From: Acidobacteriaceae bacterium
GTDB lineage: Bacteria; Acidobacteriota; Terriglobia; Terriglobales; Acidobacteriaceae
Direction: 5' to 3'
Length of the DNA: 14,923 nucleotides
Assembly (NCBI GenBank): GCA_003165855.1
Contig: PMXH01000175.1
Span: 17,877-32,799 of the forward strand
Under the pieces are notes generated by a model, which was not told where the DNA came from, did no database searches, and saw only the letters and a program-made list of their open reading frames with translations. Below, in pieces: positions 1-6,662 of this stretch. A program made the translations under genes and the position numbers. Each line of letters opens with the position of its first letter. Within the stretch, counting starts at the first letter, position 1.

Positions 1-2
1 GC

Positions 3-1730
3 GACCTCTACGGCTCCTGCATGGACGAGAAGGCCGCAGACACAAAAGGCATTGCCCCGCTGAAGCCGGAACTGGACCGCATCGCCGCCGTGCAGGACAA
101 GACCGCGCTGATGGACGAGATCGCGCACCTGCACCTGATCGGTCCCAACGCGCTATTTAACTTCTATTCCGCATCCGACTTGCACAATGCCGACCAGGTC
201 ATCGCCTACCTCGACCAGGGGGGCCTGTCGCTGCCTGACCGCGACTACTACATCAAAGAAGATGCCGATAAAGCGGCGATGCGGCAGCATCTTGTGGATT
301 ACGCGACCCAATTGTTTACCCTGGCCGGCCAGACCCCGCAGCAGGCGGCCCACTCGGCGCAAACCGTTCTGGTGGTCGAGACCATGCTGGCGGTGTACTC
401 GATGGACCGCACCAAGCGTCGCGATCCGAAGAACCGCGATCACAAGATGAGCCGCGACGAGGCTGTCGCGCTCGGACCCAACTTCTATCTCAATCGCTAC
501 TTTACCGCGATAGGCGCGCCCAACTTTACCCAGCTCAATGTGACGAATCCGGACTTCTTCAAGGAGGTCAGCGGTGTCCTGGAAGCCGAACCTCTGGACG
601 CGCTCAAGACCTACGTGAGTTGGCACGCGTTGAGCGCCGCGGCTCCGTGGCTTTCGCAACCCTTCGTCGATGCCCAATTCAAGTTCCAGCAGAACCTCAC
701 CGGCCAGAAGGAAATTCGGGCACGCTGGAAGCGTTGCGTCAGCCTTACCGATAACGAACTGGGTGAGGCGCTGGGGCAGAGATACGTCGACGTAACCTTT
801 GGTCCCGACGGCAAGCAACGCATGCTCAAGATGGTGGACGCTCTCGAGAAGTCTCTCGCGGAAGACGTTCACGATCTCTCCTGGATGAGCGACGAAACCA
901 AGAAGCAGGCCAAGGTTAAACTTGACGCCATTCGCAACAAGATCGGCTATCCCGATGTGTACCGCGACTACAGTTCCGTGGTGATCAAGTCTGACGACCT
1001 GCTGGGCAACGTGGCGCGCGCCAACGAATTCGAGTCCAAGCGCGACATCGCCAAGATTGACAGGCCGCTCGACCGCAAGGAGTGGGGCATGACTCCGCCC
1101 ACGGTGAATGCCTATTACAGCGGCTCGTTCAACGAAATCGTTTTTCCGGCCGGCATCCTGCAACCACCGTTCTTCGATAAAACAATGGATGACGCCGTCA
1201 ATTTTGGCGGCATCGGCCTGGTGATTGGCCACGAGCTCACGCATGGCTTCGATGACCAGGGTCGCAAGTTCGATCCGCAAGGCAACCTGCACGACTGGTG
1301 GACGGAGAAGGATGGCAAAGAGTTCGAGAAGCGCGTCAGCTGCGTGGCCGACGAATACTCGAGCTTCGTTGCTGTCGATGACCTTAAGCTGAACGGACGC
1401 CTAACGCTGGGTGAGAACACCGCCGACAACGGGGGCGCGCGCATCGCCCTGGCGGCACTCGAGCGCTTGATCGCGGAGGATAAGACCGGAAAAGAAGGCC
1501 AGAAGATCGACGGCTTTACGCCCGAGCAGCGTTTCTTCCTGGCATTCGCGCGGGTGTGGTGCGAAAAGCGCCGTCCGGAGTTGGCGCGCACCAGCGTGCT
1601 CACCGATCCTCACTCGCCGGGCAAGTATCGCGTCGATGGCGTCGTGCAGAACATGCCGGAGTTCCAGAAAGCCTGGGGATGCAAAGCCGGCCAACCTATG
1701 GTGGCCGATAACGCCTGCCACGTTTGGTGA
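3..1730 (+). CDS. M13 family zinc metallopeptidase (neprilysin/PepO-like), 5' truncated
   Basis: An M13 (gluzincin) endopeptidase that would cleave peptides outside the cytoplasm. The frame is open from base 3, and the residues before the first in-window ATG at 21 (DLYGSC) belong to the conserved FYxSCMD region of the family. The true start is therefore left of the window, and ATG 21 is an internal Met. About 575 residues are present; full members are roughly 670-700, so about 100 N-terminal residues including any signal peptide are missing. Counting from the Met at 21, the substrate-binding stretch NAYYSGSFNE is at 363-372, the zinc motif HELTH at 404-408, and the third-ligand motif ENTAD at 465-469. 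The protein ends in the typical CHVW. All catalytic residues are intact and no frameshift is seen. A strong hairpin terminator follows the stop by 16 bases. Physiological substrate unknown. Confidence 0.95.
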   Translation, partial: DLYGSCMDEKAADTKGIAPLKPELDRIAAVQDKTALMDEIAHLHLIGPNALFNFYSASDLHNADQVIAYLDQGGLSLPDRDYYIKEDADKAAMRQHLVDYATQLFTLAGQTPQQAAHSAQTVLVVETMLAVYSMDRTKRRDPKNRDHKMSRDEAVALGPNFYLNRYFTAIGAPNFTQLNVTNPDFFKEVSGVLEAEPLDALKTYVSWHALSAAAPWLSQPFVDAQFKFQQNLTGQKEIRARWKRCVSLTDNELGEALGQRYVDVTFGPDGKQRMLKMVDALEKSLAEDVHDLSWMSDETKKQAKVKLDAIRNKIGYPDVYRDYSSVVIKSDDLLGNVARANEFESKRDIAKIDRPLDRKEWGMTPPTVNAYYSGSFNEIVFPAGILQPPFFDKTMDDAVNFGGIGLVIGHELTHGFDDQGRKFDPQGNLHDWWTEKDGKEFEKRVSCVADEYSSFVAVDDLKLNGRLTLGENTADNGGARIALAALERLIAEDKTGKEGQKIDGFTPEQRFFLAFARVWCEKRRPELARTSVLTDPHSPGKYRVDGVVQNMPEFQKAWGCKAGQPMVADNACHVW

Positions 1731-1746
1731 GGTCTTCGGTTTCAAC

Positions 1747-1781
1747 GAGAAAAGGCCCGGCTCAATGCCGGGCCTTTTCTC
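1747..1781. terminator. bidirectional rho-independent terminator
   Basis: A perfect inverted repeat: 15-bp arms at 1747-1761 and 1767-1781 around a 5-base loop (TCAAT). The stem has a GC-rich core (GGCCCGGC), an A-run on its left side and a T-run on its right, so on either strand the hairpin ends in a U-tract (CCTTTTCTC). It sits between the stop of the M13 peptidase and the stop of the convergent gene at 1846, so it probably terminates both. Confidence 0.9.
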
Positions 1782-1845
1782 ACTCCAAATTGACCGAAAG
1801 ATCGTGGACAACAGGATCGTCGAAGAAGCGAAACCTTGCTGGCCG

Positions 1846-2298
1846 CTAGTAATTGTTCTGCACGATCAGGTGATCGACGATGCGATGCGCTTCATCGATG
1901 TGATGGAGGGCGCGATCGCGCAGACCGCGTACGGACGGATCATCCTCTTCGCGTGCGATGTCGTTGTGCGCCTTGTCCAGCAATTCCAGCGCGCGATGAA
2001 AGCGGCCGCGGCGTTCCATTTGCGCATCGACCGGAGGATGGTCGTTCAAATTCTTCCCGTCGTCAATCGAAGCCCTCTTAATCTCGTCGATCGCTCTGTC
2101 GATCTCTTCGATGGCGTGCTGTTCTTCCTTATCCATGTGATAGGTGGGGGCCAGGTTTTCCAGATGAGCGCGCGCATGCCGCAGGTCGGTAAGCGCGTGC
2201 AGGTACGCCGGATGCCTTCCCGGTTCGTCAGCGAAGGTGAGCGCGGCGCAGACAGCCACAAAAAGCGCGAGTAAGGCGCAATGTCGTACAGTTTTCAT
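1846..2298 (-). CDS. small secreted helical protein, unknown function
   Basis: A 150-aa protein with a Sec-type signal peptide (basic MKTVRH, hydrophobic core to about residue 20, then a likely cut near TFADEP). The mature part is strongly charged and probably all-helical. It contains HPAYLHALTDLRHARAHL and a second related histidine-rich helix ending DRALHHIDEAHRIVDHL. I recognise this as resembling small secreted proteins common in Acidobacteriota, but no function is known to me. The start is supported by GAGGAG at 2302-2307 on the minus strand, 3 bases from the ATG. A GGCC-GAAA-GGCC tetraloop hairpin (2310-2321) lies just upstream of that ribosome site. It is transcribed away from the spacer that carries the phased TGAC array. 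Confidence 0.75.
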   Translation of the reverse strand: MKTVRHCALLALFVAVCAALTFADEPGRHPAYLHALTDLRHARAHLENLAPTYHMDKEEQHAIEEIDRAIDEIKRASIDDGKNLNDHPPVDAQMERRGRFHRALELLDKAHNDIAREEDDPSVRGLRDRALHHIDEAHRIVDHLIVQNNY

Positions 2299-2728
2299 AG
2301 TCTCCTCAAGGCCTTTCGGCCAGAATGAACTCCTTTAGTACTGAACCCGGAACTGCAGGTTTTGACTCGCCGAATTCTATCGGAGGCTGCGGCACCGGGG
2401 AGGTTACTTTAGGGCATGACCGGCTAAAGTCCTTATCTGCCGTACGATTATGGCGATTTACGCTTCCCCGTGGACACCGTGAGAATGGTCGCGCAGAGAT
2501 CTTTTTCGGAGCGTGACAAAGTCGCCGGCGAAGATGACGACAAAATGACAAGCGATTGACGGCGCGATGACAATCGCTCGTCGCGCATCCAGTACGCTCG
2601 ACCCATCTCGAGCGAATAACCCCTGCGAACTGAATCAGTGAATCGACCGCCGATTGTTTCTGCGGTCAGGCCGTGGGACTGCCCTGCGCAGACATCGGCT
2701 AGCTCGTCAATCGAACAGGAGCAAAAAC
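2299..2728. other. 430-bp divergent intergenic spacer
   Basis: No convincing gene; the short open frames here lack ribosome sites and family resemblance. It holds these regulatory-looking elements: a GNRA-type hairpin at 2310-2321; an inverted repeat ACTTTAG/CTAAAGT at 2406-2412 and 2424-2430; the phased TGAC array at 2513-2573; an inverted repeat CGCTCGA/TCGAGCG at 2595-2601 and 2608-2614 (6-base centre); and GACCGC/GCGGTC at 2645-2650 and 2662-2667. I could not assign a good sigma70 promoter to either flanking gene. Confidence 0.6.
2513..2573 (-). promoter_or_regulatory. phased 11-bp direct-repeat array resembling a Pho box
   Basis: TGAC occurs at 2535, 2546, 2557 and 2568, exactly 11 bp apart, with a fifth copy at 2514. 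The 7-mers are GTGACAA, ATGACGA, ATGACAA, TTGACGG and ATGACAA. Read on the minus strand they become TTGTCAT, CCGTCAA, TTGTCAT, TCGTCAT and TTGTCAC, each followed by 4 bases. That is the 7+4 architecture of the PhoB box (CTGTCAT repeated every 11 bp) and of OmpR/PhoB-family operators in general. The minus-strand orientation points at the gene starting at 2298, but the + strand gene at 2729 is about equally far away. No regulator gene is nearby, so the identity of the binding protein is inference. Confidence 0.5.
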
Positions 2729-3013
2729 ATGAGCAAACTTTTCACATACGCACTGGCGATCGCCGTTTGTCTGGGGACGACAGCGATGCTCGCCAACAAC
2801 AACCGCAACCTAAACCCAACCACAAACGCCGAAGCGCTGCTTGCCGCCGATGGAGCGTTCCGCGACGGACTCTACCTTGGCAGACTCGCCGCCGAAAACG
2901 GTCAGCAGTTGCACCCTGCCGTTGGCCGTTGGTCAGACGAGCAGGACCGCGCCAGCTTCTTGGCCGGCTATCGCCGGGGATATGACGAATCGCTGGCCCA
3001 CGTAGAGCCATAG
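2729..3013 (+). CDS. small secreted protein with duplicated G/Y-rich motif
   Basis: A 94-aa protein. I place the start at ATG 2729 because AGGAG (2717-2721) sits 7 bases upstream and the product then begins with a signal peptide (MSKLFTYALAIAVCLG, cut probably after AMLA). The mature part holds two similar segments, DGLYLGRLAAENG at about 49-61 and FLAGYRRGYDE at about 79-89, separated by HPAVGRWSDEQDR. The spacing suggests a helical pair. I know of similar small exported proteins in Acidobacteriota but no function. The next gene starts 46 bp downstream on the same strand, so the two are probably co-transcribed. The open frame continues upstream to another start at 2654, but that version has no ribosome site and buries the signal peptide. 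Confidence 0.7.
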   Translation: MSKLFTYALAIAVCLGTTAMLANNNRNLNPTTNAEALLAADGAFRDGLYLGRLAAENGQQLHPAVGRWSDEQDRASFLAGYRRGYDESLAHVEP

Positions 3014-3059
3014 AAACAAAGTTTGCCAAATATGAATTCTGAATTGAGGTGAAGTTGTC

Positions 3060-3803
3060 ATGCATGCGAACAAGTTGGCTTCCCTATTTGCTCTTGCTGT
3101 GGCCATTTGCTTTTCCACGCCTTACACGGTCACTGCCGGAGGCGCTCCTCCAACCCCAAGCACCAGCGGCGCTAACGTAAAAGGCATCGTGAGATTCGAA
3201 GGTACGCTGCCGAGGCCCAAGCTGATCAGCATGTCTGCGGATCCGAGCTGCGCCAAGCAACATCCATCTCCCGTGTTCGCTCAGGAAGTGATGACGGATG
3301 CGAAGGGCGAGTTGCAGAACGTGGTGGTGTTCGTTGCCGAGGGTCTGGGCGATCGCACATTCGACGCTCCCACGCAGCCGATTGTCGTCGAGCAGAAAGG
3401 TTGTATGTACCAGCCGCATGTGCTGGCGGTGCGGGCGAATCAGCCGTTGCACGTGGTGAATGAGGATCCCACATCACACAACATCCATCCCACGCCGGCG
3501 AACAACCGGGAATGGAACAAGGCCGAACCGCCAGGAACCAGCATGGACGAGTCGTTTGCGCGGGAGGAGATTGCGATTCCCGTGAAGTGCAACCTGCATC
3601 CCTGGATGCACGGTTACATCGCGGTTTTCAAACACCCGTATTTCGCGGTCACCGGCAAGGACGGCAGTTTCGATCTCAGCAGTCTTCCTCCTGGAACTTA
3701 CACCATCAAAGCGTGGCACGAGAAGTTGGGTACATCCACGCAGACCATCACCATTGGCGCGAACGAGACGAAGGAACTCAGTTTCGTGTTCAAGGGAATG
3801 TGA
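3060..3803 (+). CDS. secreted cupredoxin-like copper protein with C-terminal carboxypeptidase-regulatory-like domain
   Basis: A 247-aa exported protein with a signal peptide at about 1-26. The middle region has a cupredoxin-type copper site: a His from SHNIH (H140 or H143), then C177, H180 and M183 in CNLHPWMHGY. This is the Cys-x2-His-x2-Met ligand loop of blue-copper-like domains. The last 45 residues (GKDGSFDLSSLPPGTYTIKAW) look like the beta-sandwich found in carboxypeptidase regulatory/CNA-B-like domains, a combination common in proteins annotated as methylamine-utilisation-like or plastocyanin-like. It probably carries electrons or binds copper in the periplasm; the redox partner is unknown. 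TGAGGTG at 3045-3051 supports ATG 3060. It follows the small secreted gene by 46 bp and precedes a 65-aa frame by 13 bp. Confidence 0.85.
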   Translation: MHANKLASLFALAVAICFSTPYTVTAGGAPPTPSTSGANVKGIVRFEGTLPRPKLISMSADPSCAKQHPSPVFAQEVMTDAKGELQNVVVFVAEGLGDRTFDAPTQPIVVEQKGCMYQPHVLAVRANQPLHVVNEDPTSHNIHPTPANNREWNKAEPPGTSMDESFAREEIAIPVKCNLHPWMHGYIAVFKHPYFAVTGKDGSFDLSSLPPGTYTIKAWHEKLGTSTQTITIGANETKELSFVFKGM

Positions 3804-3816
3804 AGGCAGGCGAGCG

Positions 3817-4014
3817 ATGCCCACACTTCAACCCAGGCGGCTGCCGATCCCGGTAAGCGAGGCGCAGGTACTCATCACGATCTGTGACGACGACGTTGCT
3901 TTGGCGCGCAGCGAGGCTTCGTACAACTACCGGCGCGCCGAAACCGAGAGAGAAGCGGCTTTCTGGTTCGGCGTGCTCGAAGCGCTCATACCGGACCGAA
4001 GGCCGCAAGCTTGA
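3817..4014 (+). CDS. small hypothetical protein (65 aa)
   Basis: Begins 13 bases after the stop of the cupredoxin gene, with a weak purine-rich stretch (AGGCGAGCG) before ATG 3817. The product has no signal peptide or membrane segment. It is acidic in the middle (ICDDDVALARSEA) and then looks amphipathic-helical (ETEREAAFWFGVLEALIP). The sequence composition looks coding and the position fits the end of a short operon, but I do not recognise the family and it may be spurious. An in-frame ATG at 3754 lies inside the cupredoxin gene and has no ribosome site. Confidence 0.45.
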   Translation: MPTLQPRRLPIPVSEAQVLITICDDDVALARSEASYNYRRAETEREAAFWFGVLEALIPDRRPQA

Positions 4015-4084
4015 ACCGTGACGCTGGCGGCCCGCAGACGGGAAGAGTGCAGTCCGCTTCGGTGCTCGTCTTCAGTGCTTGCCT

Positions 4085-4642
4085 TCAGTGTTTGTCGGCT
4101 GTCTTGAAGCCTTTGCGGCGTTGTTCGCTGTAGCGGTGCAGCGCGTCGAGGATGATGGGATAGGCTTCGCCCGCGGGGCGTATCTCGTCGACCTCGACGG
4201 CCTTGCCTTCGAGTTGTTTGTAATCCTGAAAGAAGCGGCGCAGCATGATCATGCGGTGCGGCGGCATCTCGGAGGCCTCGTGGTAGGAGTTGAATTCGGG
4301 ATCTTCGGTGGCGATGGCGATGATCTTGTGATCCTGTTTGCCAGCGTCGATCATGGTCATCAGTCCGATAGCGCGGGCGTGGATGATGGTCAGCGGCACG
4401 ACCGGTTCCTGGCAGAGCACGAGCACATCGAGCGGATCGTCGTCTTCCGCCAGAGTCTGCGGGATGAAGCCGTAGTTCGCGGGATAGTAAACCGCGGAAT
4501 ACAGGATGCGATCGAGCTTGATCAGTCCGCTCGCTTTGTCGAGTTCGTACTTCACACTCGATCCGAAAGGGATCTCGACCACGCAATCGAATTCCTGCGG
4601 GAGCTTGTCGCCGGGTGTTACGTCGTGCCAGGGATGAATCAT
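4085..4642 (-). CDS. ppa: inorganic pyrophosphatase (family I)
   Basis: A soluble Mg-dependent enzyme that hydrolyses pyrophosphate to two phosphates and so pulls biosynthetic reactions forward in the cytoplasm. The 185-aa length is close to the E. coli enzyme. The signature DDDPLDVLV is at 67-75 with metal ligands D67, D69 and D72. The other active-site residues align: E23, K31, E33, R45, Y57, D99, D104, K106, Y141 and K142. It starts 22 bp after the stop of the upstream SDR gene, so the two probably share a transcript. The 22 bases before the ATG contain no Shine-Dalgarno sequence, which suggests coupling to, or re-initiation from, the upstream gene. A near-tandem 13-bp repeat overlaps its stop codon. 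Confidence 0.96.
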   Translation of the reverse strand: MIHPWHDVTPGDKLPQEFDCVVEIPFGSSVKYELDKASGLIKLDRILYSAVYYPANYGFIPQTLAEDDDPLDVLVLCQEPVVPLTIIHARAIGLMTMIDAGKQDHKIIAIATEDPEFNSYHEASEMPPHRMIMLRRFFQDYKQLEGKAVEVDEIRPAGEAYPIILDALHRYSEQRRKGFKTADKH

Positions 4643-4664
4643 AGGAATGTTGAACTAATCTATT

Positions 4665-5714
4665 CTAACGGACGATGTTGGGACCTTGTTTGTGGGCTGC
4701 TACCGCGGCATCTTCCGCCGGATAATCGAATTGCGCGAAAGGCGCGTCGGCTGGCGGATTTTCTTTTTCCCAGTTTATTGTTCGCTGGATTGCATCTTCG
4801 ATTGCGACTGGTTCCTGGTAGTCGAGTTCCCGGCGGATGCGTGCCGAACTGGCCGTCCAATGCTGTGCGGCATTGCCGGGCCTCAGAAGATGGGGCGGCG
4901 TGTGCTCAACGGGCAGGATTACGAATTCACCATTCCACTGAATTGCCGAGGAGATCTTGCGCGCCCATTCGAGTTCGCTGAAGGACGGCTGCTCGCACAC
5001 ATTGTAAATGCGCCGAGCCGCGCGTTCGTCCGTTGCCGCCAATGCAATGGCTGCGGCAACGTTTTCGACGTAACCGCGGGGCGAGCGCCATGCGGCCAGC
5101 GCCTCGGGAAAAATGATGTGGCATCGTTTGTCGGAGATGCGCTTCACCACGGGATAAAAGCGATGCAGCGGATCGCCGGGGCCGTAGACCATGGGCAGGC
5201 GCAGCACGGTCCCGGGAAGTTCGCGGTCGTTCATCACGACGCGCTCGGCGGGAATCTTATCGTAATCGTCTGTGACCCAGGCGAAGGTCTTGCGCAGAAT
5301 CTGCAAGTTTTCGGGCGGATAGGGATGCAGGGTGCGTCGCAACTCCGACTCTTCGGTAAGGGGCAACTCTTGCAGCGGCCCAGTTTCGGTGCCATGCCTA
5401 ATGCCTATGGCGCGGTAGACGTCCATGCTGCTCAGCATGACGAGGCGCTGGGCGGCGCCACGGAAAATTTTCATCAGCTCCTCCGCCTGCGGAGCTGAAC
5501 TTAGGGTTAGGTCAATTACAACATCCGGAGTGAAGCGTTTGAGTTCGTACGCGCCGGTGGTCAGTTGGTTGCGGTTGCCGCGAAGCTCTTCCGCGCCGGC
5601 GGGTGCGGGCTTCGTGCCGCGGTGAAACACCATCACGGCGTGACGCCGCTGGATTAGCTGAGCGGCGACAAATCGCCCGATAAAGCCATTCCCGCCGATT
5701 AGCAGAATGCGCAT
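4665..5714 (-). CDS. atypical NAD(P)-dependent SDR / epimerase-dehydratase family protein
   Basis: A 349-aa Rossmann-fold protein. The nucleotide-binding motif GGNGFIGR is at 7-14, the second-half marker YGPGD at 177-181, and SSMDVY at 95-100 supplies a Ser near the usual active site. The canonical YxxxK is missing: the expected region reads DDYDKIPAE, with Y151 only two residues before K153. That places it with atypical SDRs of the isoflavone-reductase/RNA-binding-like group rather than classical sugar epimerases. Substrate unknown. I chose ATG 5714 over the in-frame TTG at 5723 because it puts the beta strand MRILLIGG directly at the N-terminus. No Shine-Dalgarno is visible. CATAAT lies 8 bases before the ATG, so the transcript may be leaderless. 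Downstream, ppa follows within 22 bp. Confidence 0.85.
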   Translation of the reverse strand: MRILLIGGNGFIGRFVAAQLIQRRHAVMVFHRGTKPAPAGAEELRGNRNQLTTGAYELKRFTPDVVIDLTLSSAPQAEELMKIFRGAAQRLVMLSSMDVYRAIGIRHGTETGPLQELPLTEESELRRTLHPYPPENLQILRKTFAWVTDDYDKIPAERVVMNDRELPGTVLRLPMVYGPGDPLHRFYPVVKRISDKRCHIIFPEALAAWRSPRGYVENVAAAIALAATDERAARRIYNVCEQPSFSELEWARKISSAIQWNGEFVILPVEHTPPHLLRPGNAAQHWTASSARIRRELDYQEPVAIEDAIQRTINWEKENPPADAPFAQFDYPAEDAAVAAHKQGPNIVR

Positions 5715-5751
5715 ACGAGGCAATTATGACAGGGGCTGGGTATAGTCGAGC

Positions 5752-5781
5752 TTGACGACTTCACGTATTGTGAAGTATTAT
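5752..5781 (+). promoter_or_regulatory. sigma70-type promoter of higBA
   Basis: TTGACG at 5752-5757 and TATTAT at 5776-5781, separated by 18 bases, each with one mismatch to consensus. The expected transcription start is at about 5787-5789, which coincides with the GTG start codon of higB at 5787. The mRNA would therefore be leaderless or nearly so. Confidence 0.7.
5758..5776. promoter_or_regulatory. inverted-repeat operator in the higBA promoter spacer
   Basis: A perfect palindrome, ACTTCAC-GTATT-GTGAAGT, with 7-bp arms. It fills the space between the -35 and -10 boxes and overlaps the first base of the -10. HigA antitoxins are known to repress their own operons by binding palindromes over the promoter, so this is the likely HigA (or HigBA) site. 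The assignment follows from position and family knowledge. Confidence 0.7.
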
Positions 5782-5786
5782 GGGGA

Positions 5787-6116
5787 GTGCATATCGTGAC
5801 GCGCAGGCATCTGAGCGAGGCGATGGAGCGCTACCCGGATGCGGCGAACGAAATCAAAGCGTGGGTGGGCATCGTTAAGGCGGTCCGTTGGCACAATTTT
5901 GCGGAAGTGCGCGGCATGTTCAAGGATGCCGATCCGGTGGATGGCTACGTGATCTTTAACATCCGACAGAACCGGTACAGGCTGATCACCGTCGTTCACT
6001 ATGCAAAGACAACGGATGAAAAGCGGACCGAAGGGCACGTCTACATCCGATCTTTCTTAACGCATAAGGAATACGACCATCGCAATAACTGGGATAGGAG
6101 GTTTGGAGCAAAATGA
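5787..6116 (+). CDS. higB: HigB-type mRNA interferase toxin (RelE superfamily)
   Basis: A 109-aa basic protein of the HigB_toxin kind: MHIVTRRHLSEA at the N-terminus, WHNFAEVRGMF near residue 38, then FNIRQNRYRLI at about 57-67 and the C-terminal HVYIRSFLTHKEYD. In this family the toxin cleaves mRNA at the ribosome and is held inactive by HigA. The toxin comes first, the order usual for hig and the reverse of most toxin-antitoxin pairs. I keep the GTG at 5787 because the family start pattern (MxIISRxxL) aligns there. An alternative GTG at 5796 has GGGGAG (5782-5786) at good spacing but would trim the first beta strand. The stop overlaps the higA start by 4 bases. Confidence 0.88.
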   Translation: MHIVTRRHLSEAMERYPDAANEIKAWVGIVKAVRWHNFAEVRGMFKDADPVDGYVIFNIRQNRYRLITVVHYAKTTDEKRTEGHVYIRSFLTHKEYDHRNNWDRRFGAK

Positions 6117-6532
6117 GCACAGGGCTCGCAAGACCTGCGGAAATGATTGCGAAGGGCGCTCCCCGCGTCATCCACAATGATGCGGAACTTGAAGCCTATA
6201 CCGATGCTCTCTTCCAACTGACGGCGCTGGAAAACCCGTCCCGCTCTGAAGTGGAGGCAATCGAACTCCTAACCTTGCTGGTGGAACATTATGAGCAGGA
6301 GCATTATTCTATTCCCGCGGCTGATCCAGCTTCAGTTGTTCGGTTTCTCATTGAACAGCAGAACCTGACGCAACGTGACCTGATTCCTCAATTTGGCACG
6401 GAGAGTGCGGTTTCAATGTTTTTATCAGGGCAACGGAATCTGACCGTGGAACAAGTGCGGAAATTGAGTACTCGATTCAGGCTTCCTGCCGATGTTTTCA
6501 TTGCTAAGAGGGTCGTGGGTACAAGGGCATAG
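6113..6532 (+). CDS. higA: HigA-type antitoxin, XRE-family helix-turn-helix
   Basis: A 139-aa protein that neutralises HigB and represses the operon. The N-terminal half is helical and acidic (ALENPSRSEVEAIELL, then LVEHYEQEHYSIP). The C-terminal half is a Cro/XRE helix-turn-helix: VVRFLIEQQNLTQRDL at about 77-92, FGTESAVSMFLSGQRNL at 95-111 and the closing helix up to FRLPADVFI. This matches the long HigA form (COG5499-like), which lacks the zinc site of shorter antitoxins. Translation is well supported: AGGAGG at 6096-6101 and GGAG at 6105-6108 both precede ATG 6113. A strong internal ribosome site after a leaderless toxin start would favour more antitoxin than toxin. Confidence 0.88.
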   Translation: MSTGLARPAEMIAKGAPRVIHNDAELEAYTDALFQLTALENPSRSEVEAIELLTLLVEHYEQEHYSIPAADPASVVRFLIEQQNLTQRDLIPQFGTESAVSMFLSGQRNLTVEQVRKLSTRFRLPADVFIAKRVVGTRA

Positions 6533-6662
6533 TGCTTATCCCGTTTTGAAAGGCAGAAGATGGGGCCTGTCTCTGTTGAAAGAGCATCTACCTCTGGAAT
6601 CTTGATTCTGGGCTTGGGGTGGATTAGAGTCTTAGGAACGCGGCAACTGTGGGGTAGCTTCT

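Noticed and set aside
153..1292. 379-aa minus-strand open frame opposite the M13 peptidase
   Set aside because: It lies wholly antisense to an intact metallopeptidase with clear motifs; its length comes from GC-rich codon bias and it shows no recognisable domain.
4079..4981. 300-aa plus-strand open frame opposite ppa and the SDR gene
   Set aside because: It crosses two well-supported minus-strand genes and has no family resemblance; a shadow frame.
5715..5723. TTG at 5723 as start of the SDR
   Set aside because: It adds only MPR before MRILLIGG and has no ribosome site; the ATG at 5714 is the simpler choice, although TTG cannot be strictly excluded.
5889..5904. Second sigma54-like match TGGCAC-N4-TTGC
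   Set aside because: The GG-to-GC distance is one base short of the required spacing, and it lies inside higB.
6394..6408. Sigma54-like -24/-12 element TGGCACG-N4-GTGC
   Set aside because: The spacing is right, but it lies inside higA, has an imperfect -12, and the next gene starts 255 bp downstream; most likely chance.
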